A model generated the notes under the pieces. It ran no database searches, was not told where the DNA came from, and worked only from the letters and a program-made list of their open reading frames with translations. Positions 55,645 through 64,000 of a stretch of 64,000 nt of DNA are shown here, piece after piece. The DNA is from Spinactinospora alkalitolerans (lineage in GTDB: Bacteria; Actinomycetota; Actinomycetes; Streptosporangiales; Streptosporangiaceae), in assembly GCF_013408795.1 (NCBI RefSeq), contig NZ_JACCCC010000001.1, positions 1,860,001 to 1,924,000 of the forward strand, in the 5' to 3' direction. The position numbers were made by a program, and so were the translations under genes. How positions within the stretch are numbered: position 1 is the stretch's first letter; the number at the start of each line of letters is the position of its first letter.

Positions 55645-56850
55645 ATGAAGGTCCCGACGGCGCTGGCCGCCAGATTCCCGAAATTCCGTCGCGGTAGGGT
55701 CGACGGATCCGTCGGCGTCTCCGCTCCCGCCCGCTCGGACCGCCGGACCAAGAACCTCACCAAGCGCCTCAAGCCCGGCGACATGGCGATCATCGACCAC
55801 GTCGACATCGACAGGGTCAGCGCCGAGGCGCTCGTCAGTTGCGGCGTCTCGGCGGTGCTCAACGTCGCCAGCAGCATCAGCGGGCGCTATCCCAATCTCG
55901 GCCCGCAACTGATCGTCGAGGCCGGCATCCCGCTCGTCGACGACGTCGACCCCGAGGTCTTCGCCCGCGTGCAGGAGGGCGAGGAGCTGCGGCTGGAGGG
56001 CGGCACCCTCTACCGCGGCGACGACGCCGTGGCCAAGGGCGTCGAGCAGGACGCCGAGTCCGTCGATGCGGCCATGACCGAGGCCAGGGCCGGCCTGGCG
56101 GTGCAGTTGGAGGCGTTCGCCGCCAACACCATGGAGTATCTCAAGCGCGAGCGGGAACTCCTCATCGACGGCATCGGCGTGCCCGACATCAGCACCAGGA
56201 TCGAGGGCAAGCACGTCCTGATCGTGGTGCGCGGCTACCACTACCGCGAGGACATCGCGGCGCTGCGCTCCTACATCCGGGAGTACCGGCCCGCCATCAT
56301 CGGGGTGGACGGGGGCGCCGACGCGCTGCTGGAGGCCGGCTACCGGCCCGACATCATCGTCGGCGACTTCGACTCCGTCTCCGACAAGGCGCTCACCTGC
56401 GGCGCCGAGCTGGTCGTGCACGCCTACCGGGACGGCCGGGCCCCCGGCCTCAAGCGCATCACCGACCTCGGCTACGACGCCATCGTGTTCCCTGCCACCG
56501 GCACCAGCGAGGACGTCGCGATGATGCTGGCCGACGACGCGGGGGCGGCCCTCATCGTCGCCGTCGGCACCCACGCCACGCTGGAGGAGTTCCTGGACAA
56601 GGGGCGCGCCGGCATGGCCAGCACCTTCCTCACCCGGCTGCGGGTCGGCGGCAAGCTCATCGACGCCAAGGGCGTCAGCCGGCTCTACCGGAGCCGCATC
56701 TCGCCCTGGACGCTCCTCGCCCTCGTGGCGGCCTCCCTGCTCACCATCGTGGTCGCGGCCTACAGCTCGCCGGCGGGGCAGGTGTACATGAACTTCCTCG
56801 CCGCGCGCTGGGACGCGTTCTACTACTGGCTAACCGGATTGTTCTCGTGA
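55645..56850 (+). CDS. steA: SteA-type cell-division / thiamin-pyrophosphokinase-like membrane protein
   Basis: 401 residues from ATG 55645 (ATG 55636 is an alternative). A cytoplasmic part with similarity to thiamin pyrophosphokinase (IIGVDGGADALLEAGYRPDI, IVGDFDSVSD, VFPATGTSEDVAMMLADD) is followed by one membrane helix near the C-terminus (WTLLALVAASLLTIVVAAYS). In Corynebacterium SteA works with SteB at the division site. The stop overlaps the mctB start by four bases; pairing with an MctB/SteB-like protein supports a joint role. Confidence 0.9.
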   Translation: MKVPTALAARFPKFRRGRVDGSVGVSAPARSDRRTKNLTKRLKPGDMAIIDHVDIDRVSAEALVSCGVSAVLNVASSISGRYPNLGPQLIVEAGIPLVDDVDPEVFARVQEGEELRLEGGTLYRGDDAVAKGVEQDAESVDAAMTEARAGLAVQLEAFAANTMEYLKRERELLIDGIGVPDISTRIEGKHVLIVVRGYHYREDIAALRSYIREYRPAIIGVDGGADALLEAGYRPDIIVGDFDSVSDKALTCGAELVVHAYRDGRAPGLKRITDLGYDAIVFPATGTSEDVAMMLADDAGAALIVAVGTHATLEEFLDKGRAGMASTFLTRLRVGGKLIDAKGVSRLYRSRISPWTLLALVAASLLTIVVAAYSSPAGQVYMNFLAARWDAFYYWLTGLFS

Positions 56851-57899
56851 TCGATTTCCGCTATCACCTGGTCTCCATCGTCGCCATCTTCCTGGCCCTG
56901 ACCGTCGGCATCGTGCTGGGCACGACGATGCTGCAGGACCCGCTGCTCAACACGCTGCAGACGGAGACCTCCCAACTGCGCGACCAGAGCGACGAGCTGC
57001 GCGAGGAGAAGGACGTCGCCGACCGGCTCAGCGCCGGTGCCGACGAGATGGCCGCCGCCTACGCCGAGGACATGCTGACCGACCAGCTCACCGGCACCCG
57101 CGTGGTCGTCATGGAGGCGCCGGGGGTGCCGGAGGAACTGCGCGACGGGGTCGTGGCGCGGATCGAGCAGGCGGGCGGAGTCGTCACCGGCCGCCTGTCC
57201 TTCACCGACAAGTACATCGACCCCGGCCAGTCGAGCTTCATCCGGGAGCTCACCGGCCAGCTCGCCGAAGACGCCGAGCCGCCTCGGGGCAGCGCCCATG
57301 AGCGCGCCGGCGCCGAGCTCGCCCGAGCGGTGATCCGCTCCGAGGAGGAGCTCGAGGAGTCCTCGGAGTCCGAAGAGGGCTCCGAGGAGGACGGCGGCGA
57401 GGAGGCCGACGCCGGCGCGGTGCTCGCCGGGTTCGCCGAAGCCGGACTGCTCACCGTCCAGGGGGAGCCCAGCGGGAAGGCCGACATCGGCCTGGTCCTG
57501 GCGCCGGCCGAGCCCTTCACCACCGCTACGGCCTCCGAGCCCGAGCAGGACGACGCCACGCCGCCGGGGAACACGGCGTTCCTCGCGCTGGCCAACGCGC
57601 TCGACGCCGAGGCCGGCGGCGCGGTGCTGGTCGGCACCACCACCTCCATCGAGCCCGGAGGGCTGCTCGCCCAGGCCCGTGAGGAGCAGGCCGGGTTCAC
57701 CACCGTCGACACCGCGGGCACCACGACCGGCGACGTCGTCACCACGCTCGCCCTGGCCATCACCACCGAGGGACGCAGCGGGCACTACGGCATCGGCGAG
57801 GACGCCGACGGCTTCCTGCCGGACCCGCTGCCGCAGCCCAACGAACCCACCCGGCCCGAGGATCCCGGCGACAACCTTCAGGACGAGGACGCGGAGTAG
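56847..57899 (+). CDS. mctB: MctB/SteB-family copper transporter or division partner
   Basis: 350 residues. It opens with the family start IDFRYHLVSIVAIFLALTVG, a single membrane helix, then a coiled coil (LQTETSQLRDQSDELREEKD) and an extracytoplasmic domain. Mycobacterial MctB (Rv1698) was described as an outer-membrane copper channel, while corynebacterial SteB acts with SteA at the septum. A Glu/Ser-rich insert lies at about 165-190 (SSESEEGSEEDGGEEADA). GTG 56847 is coupled to the steA stop. The SteB-like reading seems more likely in an organism without mycolate outer membrane. Confidence 0.85.
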   Translation: MIDFRYHLVSIVAIFLALTVGIVLGTTMLQDPLLNTLQTETSQLRDQSDELREEKDVADRLSAGADEMAAAYAEDMLTDQLTGTRVVVMEAPGVPEELRDGVVARIEQAGGVVTGRLSFTDKYIDPGQSSFIRELTGQLAEDAEPPRGSAHERAGAELARAVIRSEEELEESSESEEGSEEDGGEEADAGAVLAGFAEAGLLTVQGEPSGKADIGLVLAPAEPFTTATASEPEQDDATPPGNTAFLALANALDAEAGGAVLVGTTTSIEPGGLLAQAREEQAGFTTVDTAGTTTGDVVTTLALAITTEGRSGHYGIGEDADGFLPDPLPQPNEPTRPEDPGDNLQDEDAE

Positions 57900-57904
57900 C
57901 TCCC

Positions 57905-58948
57905 ATGCCCCCACGTCTCACCGGCGGCGGCCCCCGCACCGCACGCGGCCGATCCGCGTGGAAGCCGATCCTGGGCGCGGCCCTGGGGGCCGCGGCCGCA
58001 CGGCTGGCCTACGCGGTCCTGACCCGTCCGCGCGCGCACGGCGCCACCGGCACCGCGGGCGGCGCCCCGGCCGGTGCGTCCGCCGCACCGGGCCGCCGCG
58101 CCCCCCGCCCCGGCGGCGCCTGGACCCGCACCAACTTCCGGGGCGAGCCGGTCACCCTGCTGGAGGGACCCGCGCTCGCCATCGGAACCTGCGCCGGAGC
58201 GGCGCTGGTCCCGGGACAGCCGCTCCGGCTGCGCACGGCCGCGGTGATCGCGGGTGCGGGCGCCGCGGCGTTCGGCGGCTACGACGACCTCTCGGGCTCC
58301 GGCGACTCCCGCGGCTTCAAAGGGCATCTGGGGGCGCTGGCCCGCGGCGAGGTCACCACCGGCGCGGTGAAGCTCCTCGGCATCGGCGCCGTCGGCCTGG
58401 CAGCGGCAGCGGCCGTTGACCGGCGCCCCGCCGACGTGCTGGTCAACGGCGCGCTGATCGCCGGGAGCGCCAATCTGGCGAACCTGTTCGACCTGCGCCC
58501 CGGGCGCGCGGTCAAGGTCGGCCTGCTCGCCGGGGCCCCCGCACTGGCCGATCCCGTCGCCGGTGCCGTCGCGGGTCCCGCACTGGGCGCCGCCGCCGCA
58601 CTGCTGCCCGAGGACCTGGGCGAACGCGCCATGCTGGGTGATGCCGGCGCCAACGCGCTGGGTGCCGTGCTCGGCGTCGCCGCGGCGGCGCGGCTGCCGC
58701 GCGGCGCGCGCCTCGGCCTGCTCGCCGGGGTGGCCGCCCTGACCGCGGCCAGCGAGGCCGTCAGCTTCACCAAGGTCATCAGTGCCACGCCACCGCTGCG
58801 CCGGCTCGACGAGCTGGGTCGGCGCCCCGCTTCCGTGCCGGCGCCCCGGCGCCCGGCGCTCCCCGCCGACCTGCTGGCCGAACCGCTCGAACCGGAATCG
58901 GTCGACGTGGTCGGAGTGATCGAACCGGAACGGCTTCGGCGATCGTGA
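57905..58948 (+). CDS. MraY/WecA-like glycosyl-phosphotransferase family 4 protein
   Basis: 347 residues, many membrane helices. The MraY/WecA signatures are present in weakened form: YDDLSGSGDSRGFKGHL (Mg-binding aspartates), SANLANLFDLRPGRAVK and MLGDAGANALGA. These enzymes move a phospho-sugar from a UDP-sugar to a lipid phosphate. The protein is Ala-rich and shorter than MraY. It begins five bases after mctB, and murJ with a glycosyltransferase follow, so a cell-wall or glycan precursor role is likely. Confidence 0.82.
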   Translation: MPPRLTGGGPRTARGRSAWKPILGAALGAAAARLAYAVLTRPRAHGATGTAGGAPAGASAAPGRRAPRPGGAWTRTNFRGEPVTLLEGPALAIGTCAGAALVPGQPLRLRTAAVIAGAGAAAFGGYDDLSGSGDSRGFKGHLGALARGEVTTGAVKLLGIGAVGLAAAAAVDRRPADVLVNGALIAGSANLANLFDLRPGRAVKVGLLAGAPALADPVAGAVAGPALGAAAALLPEDLGERAMLGDAGANALGAVLGVAAAARLPRGARLGLLAGVAALTAASEAVSFTKVISATPPLRRLDELGRRPASVPAPRRPALPADLLAEPLEPESVDVVGVIEPERLRRS

Positions 58949-59223
58949 AGCCGTGCGCCACGCAGAGGTCCGCGGAGGCCGTGCTCGGCCCGAACCGCCT
59001 GCTGTGCGGCGGAAACGTGCGAAATCTGCGTCCGCCCGGGCCCGCCACCGCCCTTGGCGCCGCTCTTCTTGAGGACCGCCCGCTATCCGGCCGACCAGCA
59101 AGGCCGCACAGCGAGCCTTGGCCGCCTGGCCACCGACCACCCGACGCAACTTCCGCAGACCTCGGTAAGAGTGGGGTTCTAGCCCGGTAGCCCCAAGCCG
59201 GTAGCCCCAAGACGGACGGCCCG
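58949..59223. other. Intergenic region before murJ, with repeat-like segment
   Basis: About 275 bases without a gene. The middle part (59038-59116) resembles 40241-40332 and may be a dispersed repeat. Two short GTAGCCCCAAG units occur at 59189-59212. Confidence 0.45.
59038..59116 (+). repeat. Diverged dispersed repeat, copy 2
   Basis: Shares ordered blocks with 40241-40332, the longest being CAAGGCCGCACAGC, and also GAGGACCGCCCG. Similarity judged by eye. Confidence 0.4.
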
Positions 59224-60921
59224 ATGCGCGCCGGGCTCGTCCGCCCCCACGACTGGAGCGCCATTCCCGTGACCTGGCATCGAATCCGGCTCTTGAGCTC
59301 GGGCGTCGCCGGTGCGGCCGTGCTGATCGCGGTCGTCACCACCTTCGCCCGCGTCGCCGGGTTCGGGCGCACCGTCGTGTTCTCCCAGACGGTCGGGGAC
59401 AACTGCCTGGGCACCGCCTACGTCACCGCCAACCAGCTCCCCAACATCCTGTTCGAGATCGTCATCGGCGGCGCCCTGGCCGGCATGGTCGTCCCGGTGC
59501 TGGCGGCGGCCGCCGAGCGGGGCGACCGCGAGCACGTCCGGCGAACGGCCTCGGCCCTGGTGACCTGGGTGGTGCTCGCCTCGGTGCCGCTGACCCTGCT
59601 GCTCGCCGCGCTGTCGGTGCCGGCGATGGCGCTGATGCTGGGCGGTGGCGGCGGCTGCGAGCCCGAGGCGCTGCTCACCCTGTCCGTGCGCTTCCTGCTG
59701 GTCTTCACCCCGCAGATCATGTTCTACGGGCTCGCCGCCGTGCTGTACGGCATCCTGCAGGCGCACCGCAGGTTCCTCGCCCCCGCGCTGGCCCCGCTGG
59801 TCTCCAGCCTCGTGGTCATCGCCGCCTACATCGCCTTCGTCCCGCTGGGCGGGGCCTACCGCGACCGCATCGCCGACCTGCCCCTCGACGCCGAGCTGAC
59901 GCTGTCGGTGGGCACCACCGCGGGCGTGGTCGCCATGTTCGCCACGGCGTTCGTCCCGGTGGCGCGGCTGCGCCTGGGACTGCGCCCCACACTGGCCTTC
60001 CCGCCCGGTGTGGCGCGCCGGGTACGCGGCCTGGCCGTCGCCGCACTGCTGCCACTGGTCGCCATGCAGCTCAGCATGCTGCTGGCTCTGACGCTGGCCA
60101 ACCGGGGCGGGGGAGAAGGCGCCGCGGTGCAGTACAGCTACGCGTGGAGCCTGTTCACCCTGCCCTACGGCGTCGTCGCGATCCCGATCGCCACCAGCGC
60201 CTTCACCACGCTGTCGGTGCGCCACAGCAAGCGCGACGGCCCCGGCTACAACGCCGTCCTGGCCATGAGTTCACGCGCCACCCTGCTGGTCACGGCGGCC
60301 CTGGCCACGGCTCTGGCCGCGGCGGCCGGGCCGGTGGCGCAGGTGTTCGCCCGCAGCGACCCGGCGCCGCTGGAGCGGGCGCTGCTCACCTACGCCCCCG
60401 GCATCGCGGGTTTCGGCCTGATCGCACTGCTCGGCAAGGCGCTCTACGCCTCGCACCACGGCCGTCCGGCCGCACTGGCCCAGATCGCGGGATGGCTGGT
60501 GGCCATGGCGGCCAACGCCGTCCTGGTGGCGCTCGCCCCGCGCGACTGGGCGGTCGCCGCGCTGGGGGCCGGCACGTCGCTGGGCCTGAGCCTGGCGGCC
60601 CTGCTGCTCCTCGCCGCGGCGCTGCGCGCCCACGGCCGCGACGCGTTCGCGGGCCTGGGCCGCGCCGCGCTGGCCGTGCTGCTCGGCGCCGGTCTGGGCT
60701 ACGCCTGCGGAGCGTCGGTCGTCCACCTCTTCGAGGTCACCGGCCTATGGTCGAATGTCGGGGTCGGCCTGCTCGGCGGAGCGGTCACCCTCGCGGTCTT
60801 CGGCGCCGTCGCCGCCGTGATCGACGGCCGGGCGGTGCGGGCCGCGCTCACCCGCCGGATGAACACCCCGGGGACGCGGGCCCCGGACAGGGACGAAGGT
60901 GGAGAGGGAACGCATGAGTGA
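59224..60921 (+). CDS. murJ: MurJ-type lipid II flippase
   Basis: 565 residues with about 14 membrane helices, MVF superfamily. Family blocks: TFARVAGFGRTVVFSQTVGD, TANQLPNILFEIVIGGALAG, FTPQIMFYGLAAVLYGILQA and LPYGVVAIPIATSAFTTLS. It moves lipid-linked peptidoglycan precursor across the membrane. ATG 59224 is listed; GTG 59269 is a possible start just before the first helix. It is shorter than the kinase-domain fusions of some actinobacteria. The stop overlaps the glycosyltransferase start. Confidence 0.88.
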   Translation: MRAGLVRPHDWSAIPVTWHRIRLLSSGVAGAAVLIAVVTTFARVAGFGRTVVFSQTVGDNCLGTAYVTANQLPNILFEIVIGGALAGMVVPVLAAAAERGDREHVRRTASALVTWVVLASVPLTLLLAALSVPAMALMLGGGGGCEPEALLTLSVRFLLVFTPQIMFYGLAAVLYGILQAHRRFLAPALAPLVSSLVVIAAYIAFVPLGGAYRDRIADLPLDAELTLSVGTTAGVVAMFATAFVPVARLRLGLRPTLAFPPGVARRVRGLAVAALLPLVAMQLSMLLALTLANRGGGEGAAVQYSYAWSLFTLPYGVVAIPIATSAFTTLSVRHSKRDGPGYNAVLAMSSRATLLVTAALATALAAAAGPVAQVFARSDPAPLERALLTYAPGIAGFGLIALLGKALYASHHGRPAALAQIAGWLVAMAANAVLVALAPRDWAVAALGAGTSLGLSLAALLLLAAALRAHGRDAFAGLGRAALAVLLGAGLGYACGASVVHLFEVTGLWSNVGVGLLGGAVTLAVFGAVAAVIDGRAVRAALTRRMNTPGTRAPDRDEGGEGTHE

Positions 60922-62017
60922 GCTGCGGATCGCGATGGCCATCGCGACCAGCGGCGGGGGTGTGGGCAACCACGTCCGCTCACTGAGCGCCGGCCTGGAC
61001 GCGCGCGGCCACCGGGTCGCCGTGATCGGCCCGCCCGCGACCGAGGACCGCTTCGGCTTCACCGCGGCCGGCGCCCGCTTCGCGCCCGTCGACGTCGGCG
61101 CCAGGCCGAGGCCGGCCTCCGACCTCGCGGCGATCGGGAAGCTGCGCCGCATGCTCGCCGGCGTCGACGTCGTGCACGCCCACGGCATCCGCGCCGGCGC
61201 GCTGTGCGCGCTGGCCCAGGCCTCCCCGCTCATCGTCACGCTGCACAACGCCCCGCCCGCGGTCTCGGGCCCGCTGGGCCTGGCCTTCCCCGTGCTGGAA
61301 CGCGTCGTCGCGCGCCGCGCCGACCTCGTGCTCGGCGTCTCGGGCGACCTGGTCGAGCGGATGCGTCTGCGGGGCGCCAAGGCCGTGGAGCGCGCCCTGG
61401 TGCCGGCTCCGGCGATGCCGCCGCCGGACCGCGCCGCCGCCGAGGTCCGCTCCGAGCTGGGCGTGGCGCAGGACCGTCCGCTGCTGCTGGTGGTGGCCAG
61501 GCTCGCCGAGCAGAAAGGGCTGCCGACGCTGCTGGAGGCCGCCGCGCTCTGGGCGCGCCGCGATCCGGCGCCCTTCGTGGCCATCGCGGGGGACGGGCCG
61601 CTCGAAGCCGACCTCGCCGCCCGCATCGCCGAGGGCGGCCTGCCGGTGCGGCTGCTCGGCCGCCGCACCGACGTCCCCGACCTGCTCGCCGCAGCCGACG
61701 CGTTCGTGCTGCCCAGCGTGTGGGAGGGCCAGCCGCTGGTGCTCCAGGAGGCGCTGCGGGCCAGGCTGCCCATCGTGGCGACCAGGGTGGGCGGGGTGCC
61801 CGATGTGGTGCGCGACGCCGGCCTGCTGGTGCCCGCGGGGGACGCGTCCGCGCTCGCCGATGCGGTCGGCCGGGTCCTGGACGAGCCCGCCACGGCCGGA
61901 CGGCTGCGCACGCAGGCCGCGCTCATGGCCGAGACGCTGCCGACCGAGGACGACACCGTCGAGCAGGTGCTGAGCCTGTACCGCAGGCTCGCCGCCCGCA
62001 ACGGCGCGGTCTCCTGA
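60914..62017 (+). CDS. GT4-family glycosyltransferase
   Basis: 367 residues, GT-B fold. The N-terminal domain begins [20 protein letters not shown], and the C-terminal nucleotide-sugar domain has [20 protein letters not shown] and the EX7E-type segment [20 protein letters not shown]. Donor and acceptor are unknown. ATG 60914 lies just before the murJ stop with GGAGAGGG upstream, so it is coupled to murJ. With the MraY-like enzyme it may build a lipid-linked glycan. Confidence 0.88.
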   Translation: MSELRIAMAIATSGGGVGNHVRSLSAGLDARGHRVAVIGPPATEDRFGFTAAGARFAPVDVGARPRPASDLAAIGKLRRMLAGVDVVHAHGIRAGALCALAQASPLIVTLHNAPPAVSGPLGLAFPVLERVVARRADLVLGVSGDLVERMRLRGAKAVERALVPAPAMPPPDRAAAEVRSELGVAQDRPLLLVVARLAEQKGLPTLLEAAALWARRDPAPFVAIAGDGPLEADLAARIAEGGLPVRLLGRRTDVPDLLAAADAFVLPSVWEGQPLVLQEALRARLPIVATRVGGVPDVVRDAGLLVPAGDASALADAVGRVLDEPATAGRLRTQAALMAETLPTEDDTVEQVLSLYRRLAARNGAVS

Positions 62018-62194
62018 AGGCCCGCGCGGCCGGGCCGTCCCCGCGGTGACAAGACCCACACCCGGGGTGCACAAGAAGAGGCCTTCCGGGCGGTGTCCCG
62101 CGCACGGCCGGGATGGCATGATGAGACCCGGCCTTTCAATCGGCGGGAACCCATCCGCATGATTCCACGTTGATCGGTCAGAACAATCAGTGAG

Positions 62195-62306
62195 TGAGGG
62201 GAGTATCCCTTCCGCGGCGGTGTCGTCATCACGGATCGCAACGAGGCGAACCCGGTGCCGTCGGCCCGTGGCCGTGCCATGGGCGGGAGAGACCTCCGGT
62301 AGCACC
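62195..62306 (+). ncRNA. yybP-ykoY manganese riboswitch
   Basis: The two conserved internal-loop strands are present: GGGGAGTA (62198-62205) and GAGACC (62289-62294) with the actinobacterial extension GAGACCTCCGGTAG. Stable helices lie between them. It precedes terC, the commonest gene under this aptamer. Short P1 pairing GAGG (62196-62199) with CCTC (62293-62296) closes the aptamer. This RNA class binds Mn2+ and usually switches expression on. Confidence 0.88.
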
Positions 62307-62344
62307 CATGCCCGTACTTCACAGGCGGGCACCGCAACCGGAGG
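62293..62344 (+). promoter_or_regulatory. Expression platform: anti-Shine-Dalgarno helix
   Basis: CCTCCGGT (62293-62300) is the exact complement of ACCGGAGG (62337-62344), which contains the terC ribosome site. The intervening sequence forms its own hairpin TGCCCG/CGGGCA (62309-62331). When Mn2+ holds CCTC in P1, the ribosome site would be free. Confidence 0.7.
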
Positions 62345-62353
62345 AGAATCCGT

Positions 62354-63367
62354 ATGGATGTCCCCATGTGGGTCTGGCTTGTCACGATCGGCGCGATGGT
62401 CGTGATCCTGGCCCTGGACCTGGCGATCGTCGACCACCCCTGGAGCAAGAAGTCCGGGCCGAAGGAATTCGGCATGAAGCAGGCCGCGTGGTGGGCGGCC
62501 TTCTACATCGGTATCGCGATCGTCTTCGGCTTCGGCGTCTGGTACTTCGCCGGCGCGACCATCGCGGGCGAGTACTTCGCGGGCTTCGTCACCGAGAAGA
62601 GCCTCAGCGTCGACAACCTCTTCGTCTTCTACCTGATCATGGGCAGCTTCGCGGTGCCCAAGAAGTACCAGCACGAGGTCCTGCTGGTCGGCATCGTGAT
62701 CGCGCTCGTCATGCGCGGCTTCTTCATCGTCATCGGCGCCCAGGCGATCAACGCCTGGAGCGAGGTCTTCTACCTGTTCGGCGCGTTCCTCATCTACACG
62801 GCGATCAAGATCGTCCGCGACCACCTCAAGAAGGACGAGGAGGATCAGGACTACACCGACAGCTTCGCGGTGCGGATGGTCCGCAAGGTCTGGCCGGTCA
62901 CCGACGACTACCACGGCGCGCACCTGACGGTGAAGCAGAACGGCCGCCGCCACGTCACCCCGATGCTCATGGTCATCGTCGCCATCGGCGTCACCGACCT
63001 GGTGTTCGCGGTCGACTCGATCCCGGCGATCTTCGGCCTCACCCAGGACCCCTACATCGTCTTCACCGCCAACGCCTTCGCCCTGCTGGGCCTGCGGCAG
63101 CTGTACTTCCTGCTGGCCGGGCTGATGGACCGGCTGGCCTTCATCAGCTGGGGCCTGGCCGCCATCATGGTGTTCATCGGCGTCAAGATGATCCTGCACG
63201 CGCTGCACGAGAACGGCGTGCACGTGCCCGAGATCGGTATCGGCCTGTCCCTGACCGTGATCCTGGGTGTGATGACCGTCACCATCGTCGCGAGCCTGCT
63301 GAGGTCCAAGGGCGGCGGGAAGAAGGAGCCGACGGGGGAGAAGACCGGCCCCGGCGCCCCCTTCTGA
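62354..63367 (+). CDS. terC: TerC/Alx-family membrane protein (probable manganese exporter)
   Basis: 337 residues with about nine membrane helices. TerC signatures: [20 protein letters not shown] and [15 protein letters not shown]-like [20 protein letters not shown], with the paired acidic residues in membrane segments that suit cation binding, and [20 protein letters not shown]. Family members Alx and MeeF export Mn2+ or metalate secreted enzymes. The Mn riboswitch in its leader supports that role. ATG 62354 follows GGAGGAG at 62340-62346. Confidence 0.93.
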   Translation: MDVPMWVWLVTIGAMVVILALDLAIVDHPWSKKSGPKEFGMKQAAWWAAFYIGIAIVFGFGVWYFAGATIAGEYFAGFVTEKSLSVDNLFVFYLIMGSFAVPKKYQHEVLLVGIVIALVMRGFFIVIGAQAINAWSEVFYLFGAFLIYTAIKIVRDHLKKDEEDQDYTDSFAVRMVRKVWPVTDDYHGAHLTVKQNGRRHVTPMLMVIVAIGVTDLVFAVDSIPAIFGLTQDPYIVFTANAFALLGLRQLYFLLAGLMDRLAFISWGLAAIMVFIGVKMILHALHENGVHVPEIGIGLSLTVILGVMTVTIVASLLRSKGGGKKEPTGEKTGPGAPF

Positions 63368-63376
63368 AGAGCGGGC

Positions 63377-63394
63377 CGTCCGGATTCCCGGACG
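63377..63394 (+). terminator. Hairpin after terC
   Basis: CGTCCGG-ATTC-CCGGACG, seven perfect pairs about ten bases after the stop, no U-tract. Confidence 0.55.
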
Positions 63395-63403
63395 ACCCTC
63401 TCC

Positions 63404-63419
63404 TCGAACGGCTGTTCGG
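63404..63419. promoter_or_regulatory. LexA SOS box upstream of uvrA
   Basis: TCGAAC-GGCT-GTTCGG matches the actinobacterial SOS palindrome TCGAAC-N4-GTTCGA at all but the last position. It lies directly before TATAGT. Confidence 0.8.
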
Positions 63420-63420
63420 T

Positions 63421-63426
63421 TATAGT
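63421..63426 (+). promoter_or_regulatory. -10 element of the uvrA promoter
   Basis: TATAGT one base after the SOS box, so bound LexA would block polymerase. Transcription from here gives a leader of over 200 bases, with an 11-pair hairpin at 63430-63455. Confidence 0.6.
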
Positions 63427-63647
63427 GAAGCGTCCGCCGGGTTCCCGGCGGGCGCTTCGCGCGCCGGAGGCGGAAGTTTCCGGCGCTTCGAGTCGTTACT
63501 GTTAGAGGCCGAGCGCCGCACGACGGCCCAAGCGCGGTATCCGTCCCCATGGCCGTCGGTGCAGGCCACACCTTGCGCGGCAGCCAGGAGCCGGGGTCCG
63601 GCACGCCCTCACCGCGTGGTGCCGATGCCGAAGGGGTTGATGGGAGC

Positions 63648-64000
63648 ATGGCCGAACAGCTGGTGATCCGGGGCGCCCGGGAACACAACCTCAAGAACGT
63701 CTCGCTGGACCTCCCGCGCGACGCGATGATCGTGTTCACCGGACTCTCCGGGTCGGGAAAGTCGTCGCTGGCCTTCGACACCATCTTCGCCGAGGGCCAG
63801 CGCCGCTACGTCGAGTCCCTCTCGGCCTACGCCCGGCAGTTCCTCGGCCAGATGGACAAGCCCGACGTCGACTTCATCGAGGGACTGTCCCCGGCCGTCT
63901 CCATCGACCAGAAGTCCACCAGCCGCAACCCGCGCTCCACCGTCGGCACCATCACCGAGGTCTACGACTACCTGCGGCTGCTGTGGGCCCGCATCGGACG
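63648..64000 (+). CDS. uvrA: Excinuclease ABC subunit A (3' end beyond window)
   Basis: The first 117 residues of UvrA, cut by the window end. The start [20 protein letters not shown] and Walker [21 protein letters not shown] (from Gly32) are diagnostic, followed by [20 protein letters not shown] and [19 protein letters not shown]. UvrA is the damage-sensing ATPase of nucleotide excision repair. ATG 63648 has GGGAG upstream. The SOS box at 63404-63419 predicts LexA control. Confidence 0.96.
   Translation, partial: MAEQLVIRGAREHNLKNVSLDLPRDAMIVFTGLSGSGKSSLAFDTIFAEGQRRYVESLSAYARQFLGQMDKPDVDFIEGLSPAVSIDQKSTSRNPRSTVGTITEVYDYLRLLWARIG

Larger units (their letters stand above)
62018..62353. other. 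Leader region of terC
   Basis: 336 bases, of which about 62195-62344 is a riboswitch and its expression platform. The promoter must lie upstream of 62195; no clear hexamers were identified. Confidence 0.6.

Overview
The window is chromosomal DNA of a very high-GC actinomycete. The 16S rRNA sequence, the conservon signalling loci, an ArgR-type arginine cluster and the tyrS/tlyA/nadK/recN/steA/mctB gene order point to Streptosporangiales, most likely Nocardiopsaceae (Nocardiopsis, Streptomonospora, Thermobifida and relatives). The family is an inference from pattern recognition, not from a database search. No phage, insertion sequence, CRISPR array or tRNA gene was seen; most of the window is core genome with small accessory islands.

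Layout. 1-5.9 kb: the end of a TrmH-type rRNA methyltransferase, a soluble PAS histidine kinase, and pheS-pheT. 6.0-10.2 kb: an accessory block with a class III aminotransferase, a MarR regulator and a DAO-type FAD oxidoreductase; a diverged direct repeat of about 130 bp lies on both sides of the oxidoreductase gene. 10.3-18.3 kb: argC-J-B-D, argR, argG and argH, with an ARG box before argC and no argF. 18.6-26.5 kb: a complete conservon (sensor kinase-like protein, roadblock protein, DUF742 protein, GTPase), a degenerate CbiX-like gene with a perfect palindrome in its promoter region, and then a second conservon reduced to the sensor and the DUF742 protein. 26.6-30.4 kb: L-2-hydroxyglutarate oxidase, a secreted HNH nuclease, and an alpha/beta hydrolase-TetR pair with a very clear promoter/operator.

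30.5-37.9 kb: tyrS followed by a complete 16S-23S-5S rRNA operon with leader promoter, processing element and strong intrinsic terminator. 38.2-51.5 kb: an RGG-rich helical-repeat protein (positional counterpart of mycobacterial Rv1691), then an accessory group (secreted acidic peptide, DinB/DUF664, P-loop kinase, Nudix, GNATs, B3/B4-domain protein with XRE-cupin regulator, metallo-beta-lactamase-fold hydrolase, SSB-like protein), then a HAD phosphatase, DUF1015 and SCP2-like proteins, a phasin-like protein with a histone-H1-like tail, and a short Rv1693-position protein. 51.6-62.0 kb: tlyA, nadK, recN, steA, mctB, a MraY/WecA-like glycosyl-phosphotransferase, murJ and a GT4 glycosyltransferase, i.e. 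ribosome modification, NADP supply, DNA repair, division and cell-envelope synthesis. 62.2-64 kb: terC behind a yybP-ykoY manganese riboswitch, then the start of uvrA behind an SOS box.

The best candidates for a second look are the riboswitch whose conserved strand is also a perfect anti-Shine-Dalgarno, the full/partial conservon pair with near-identical DNA inside the two sensor genes, the degenerate CbiX gene between them, the RGG-box protein beside the rRNA operon, and the repeat-flanked amine-oxidation locus.
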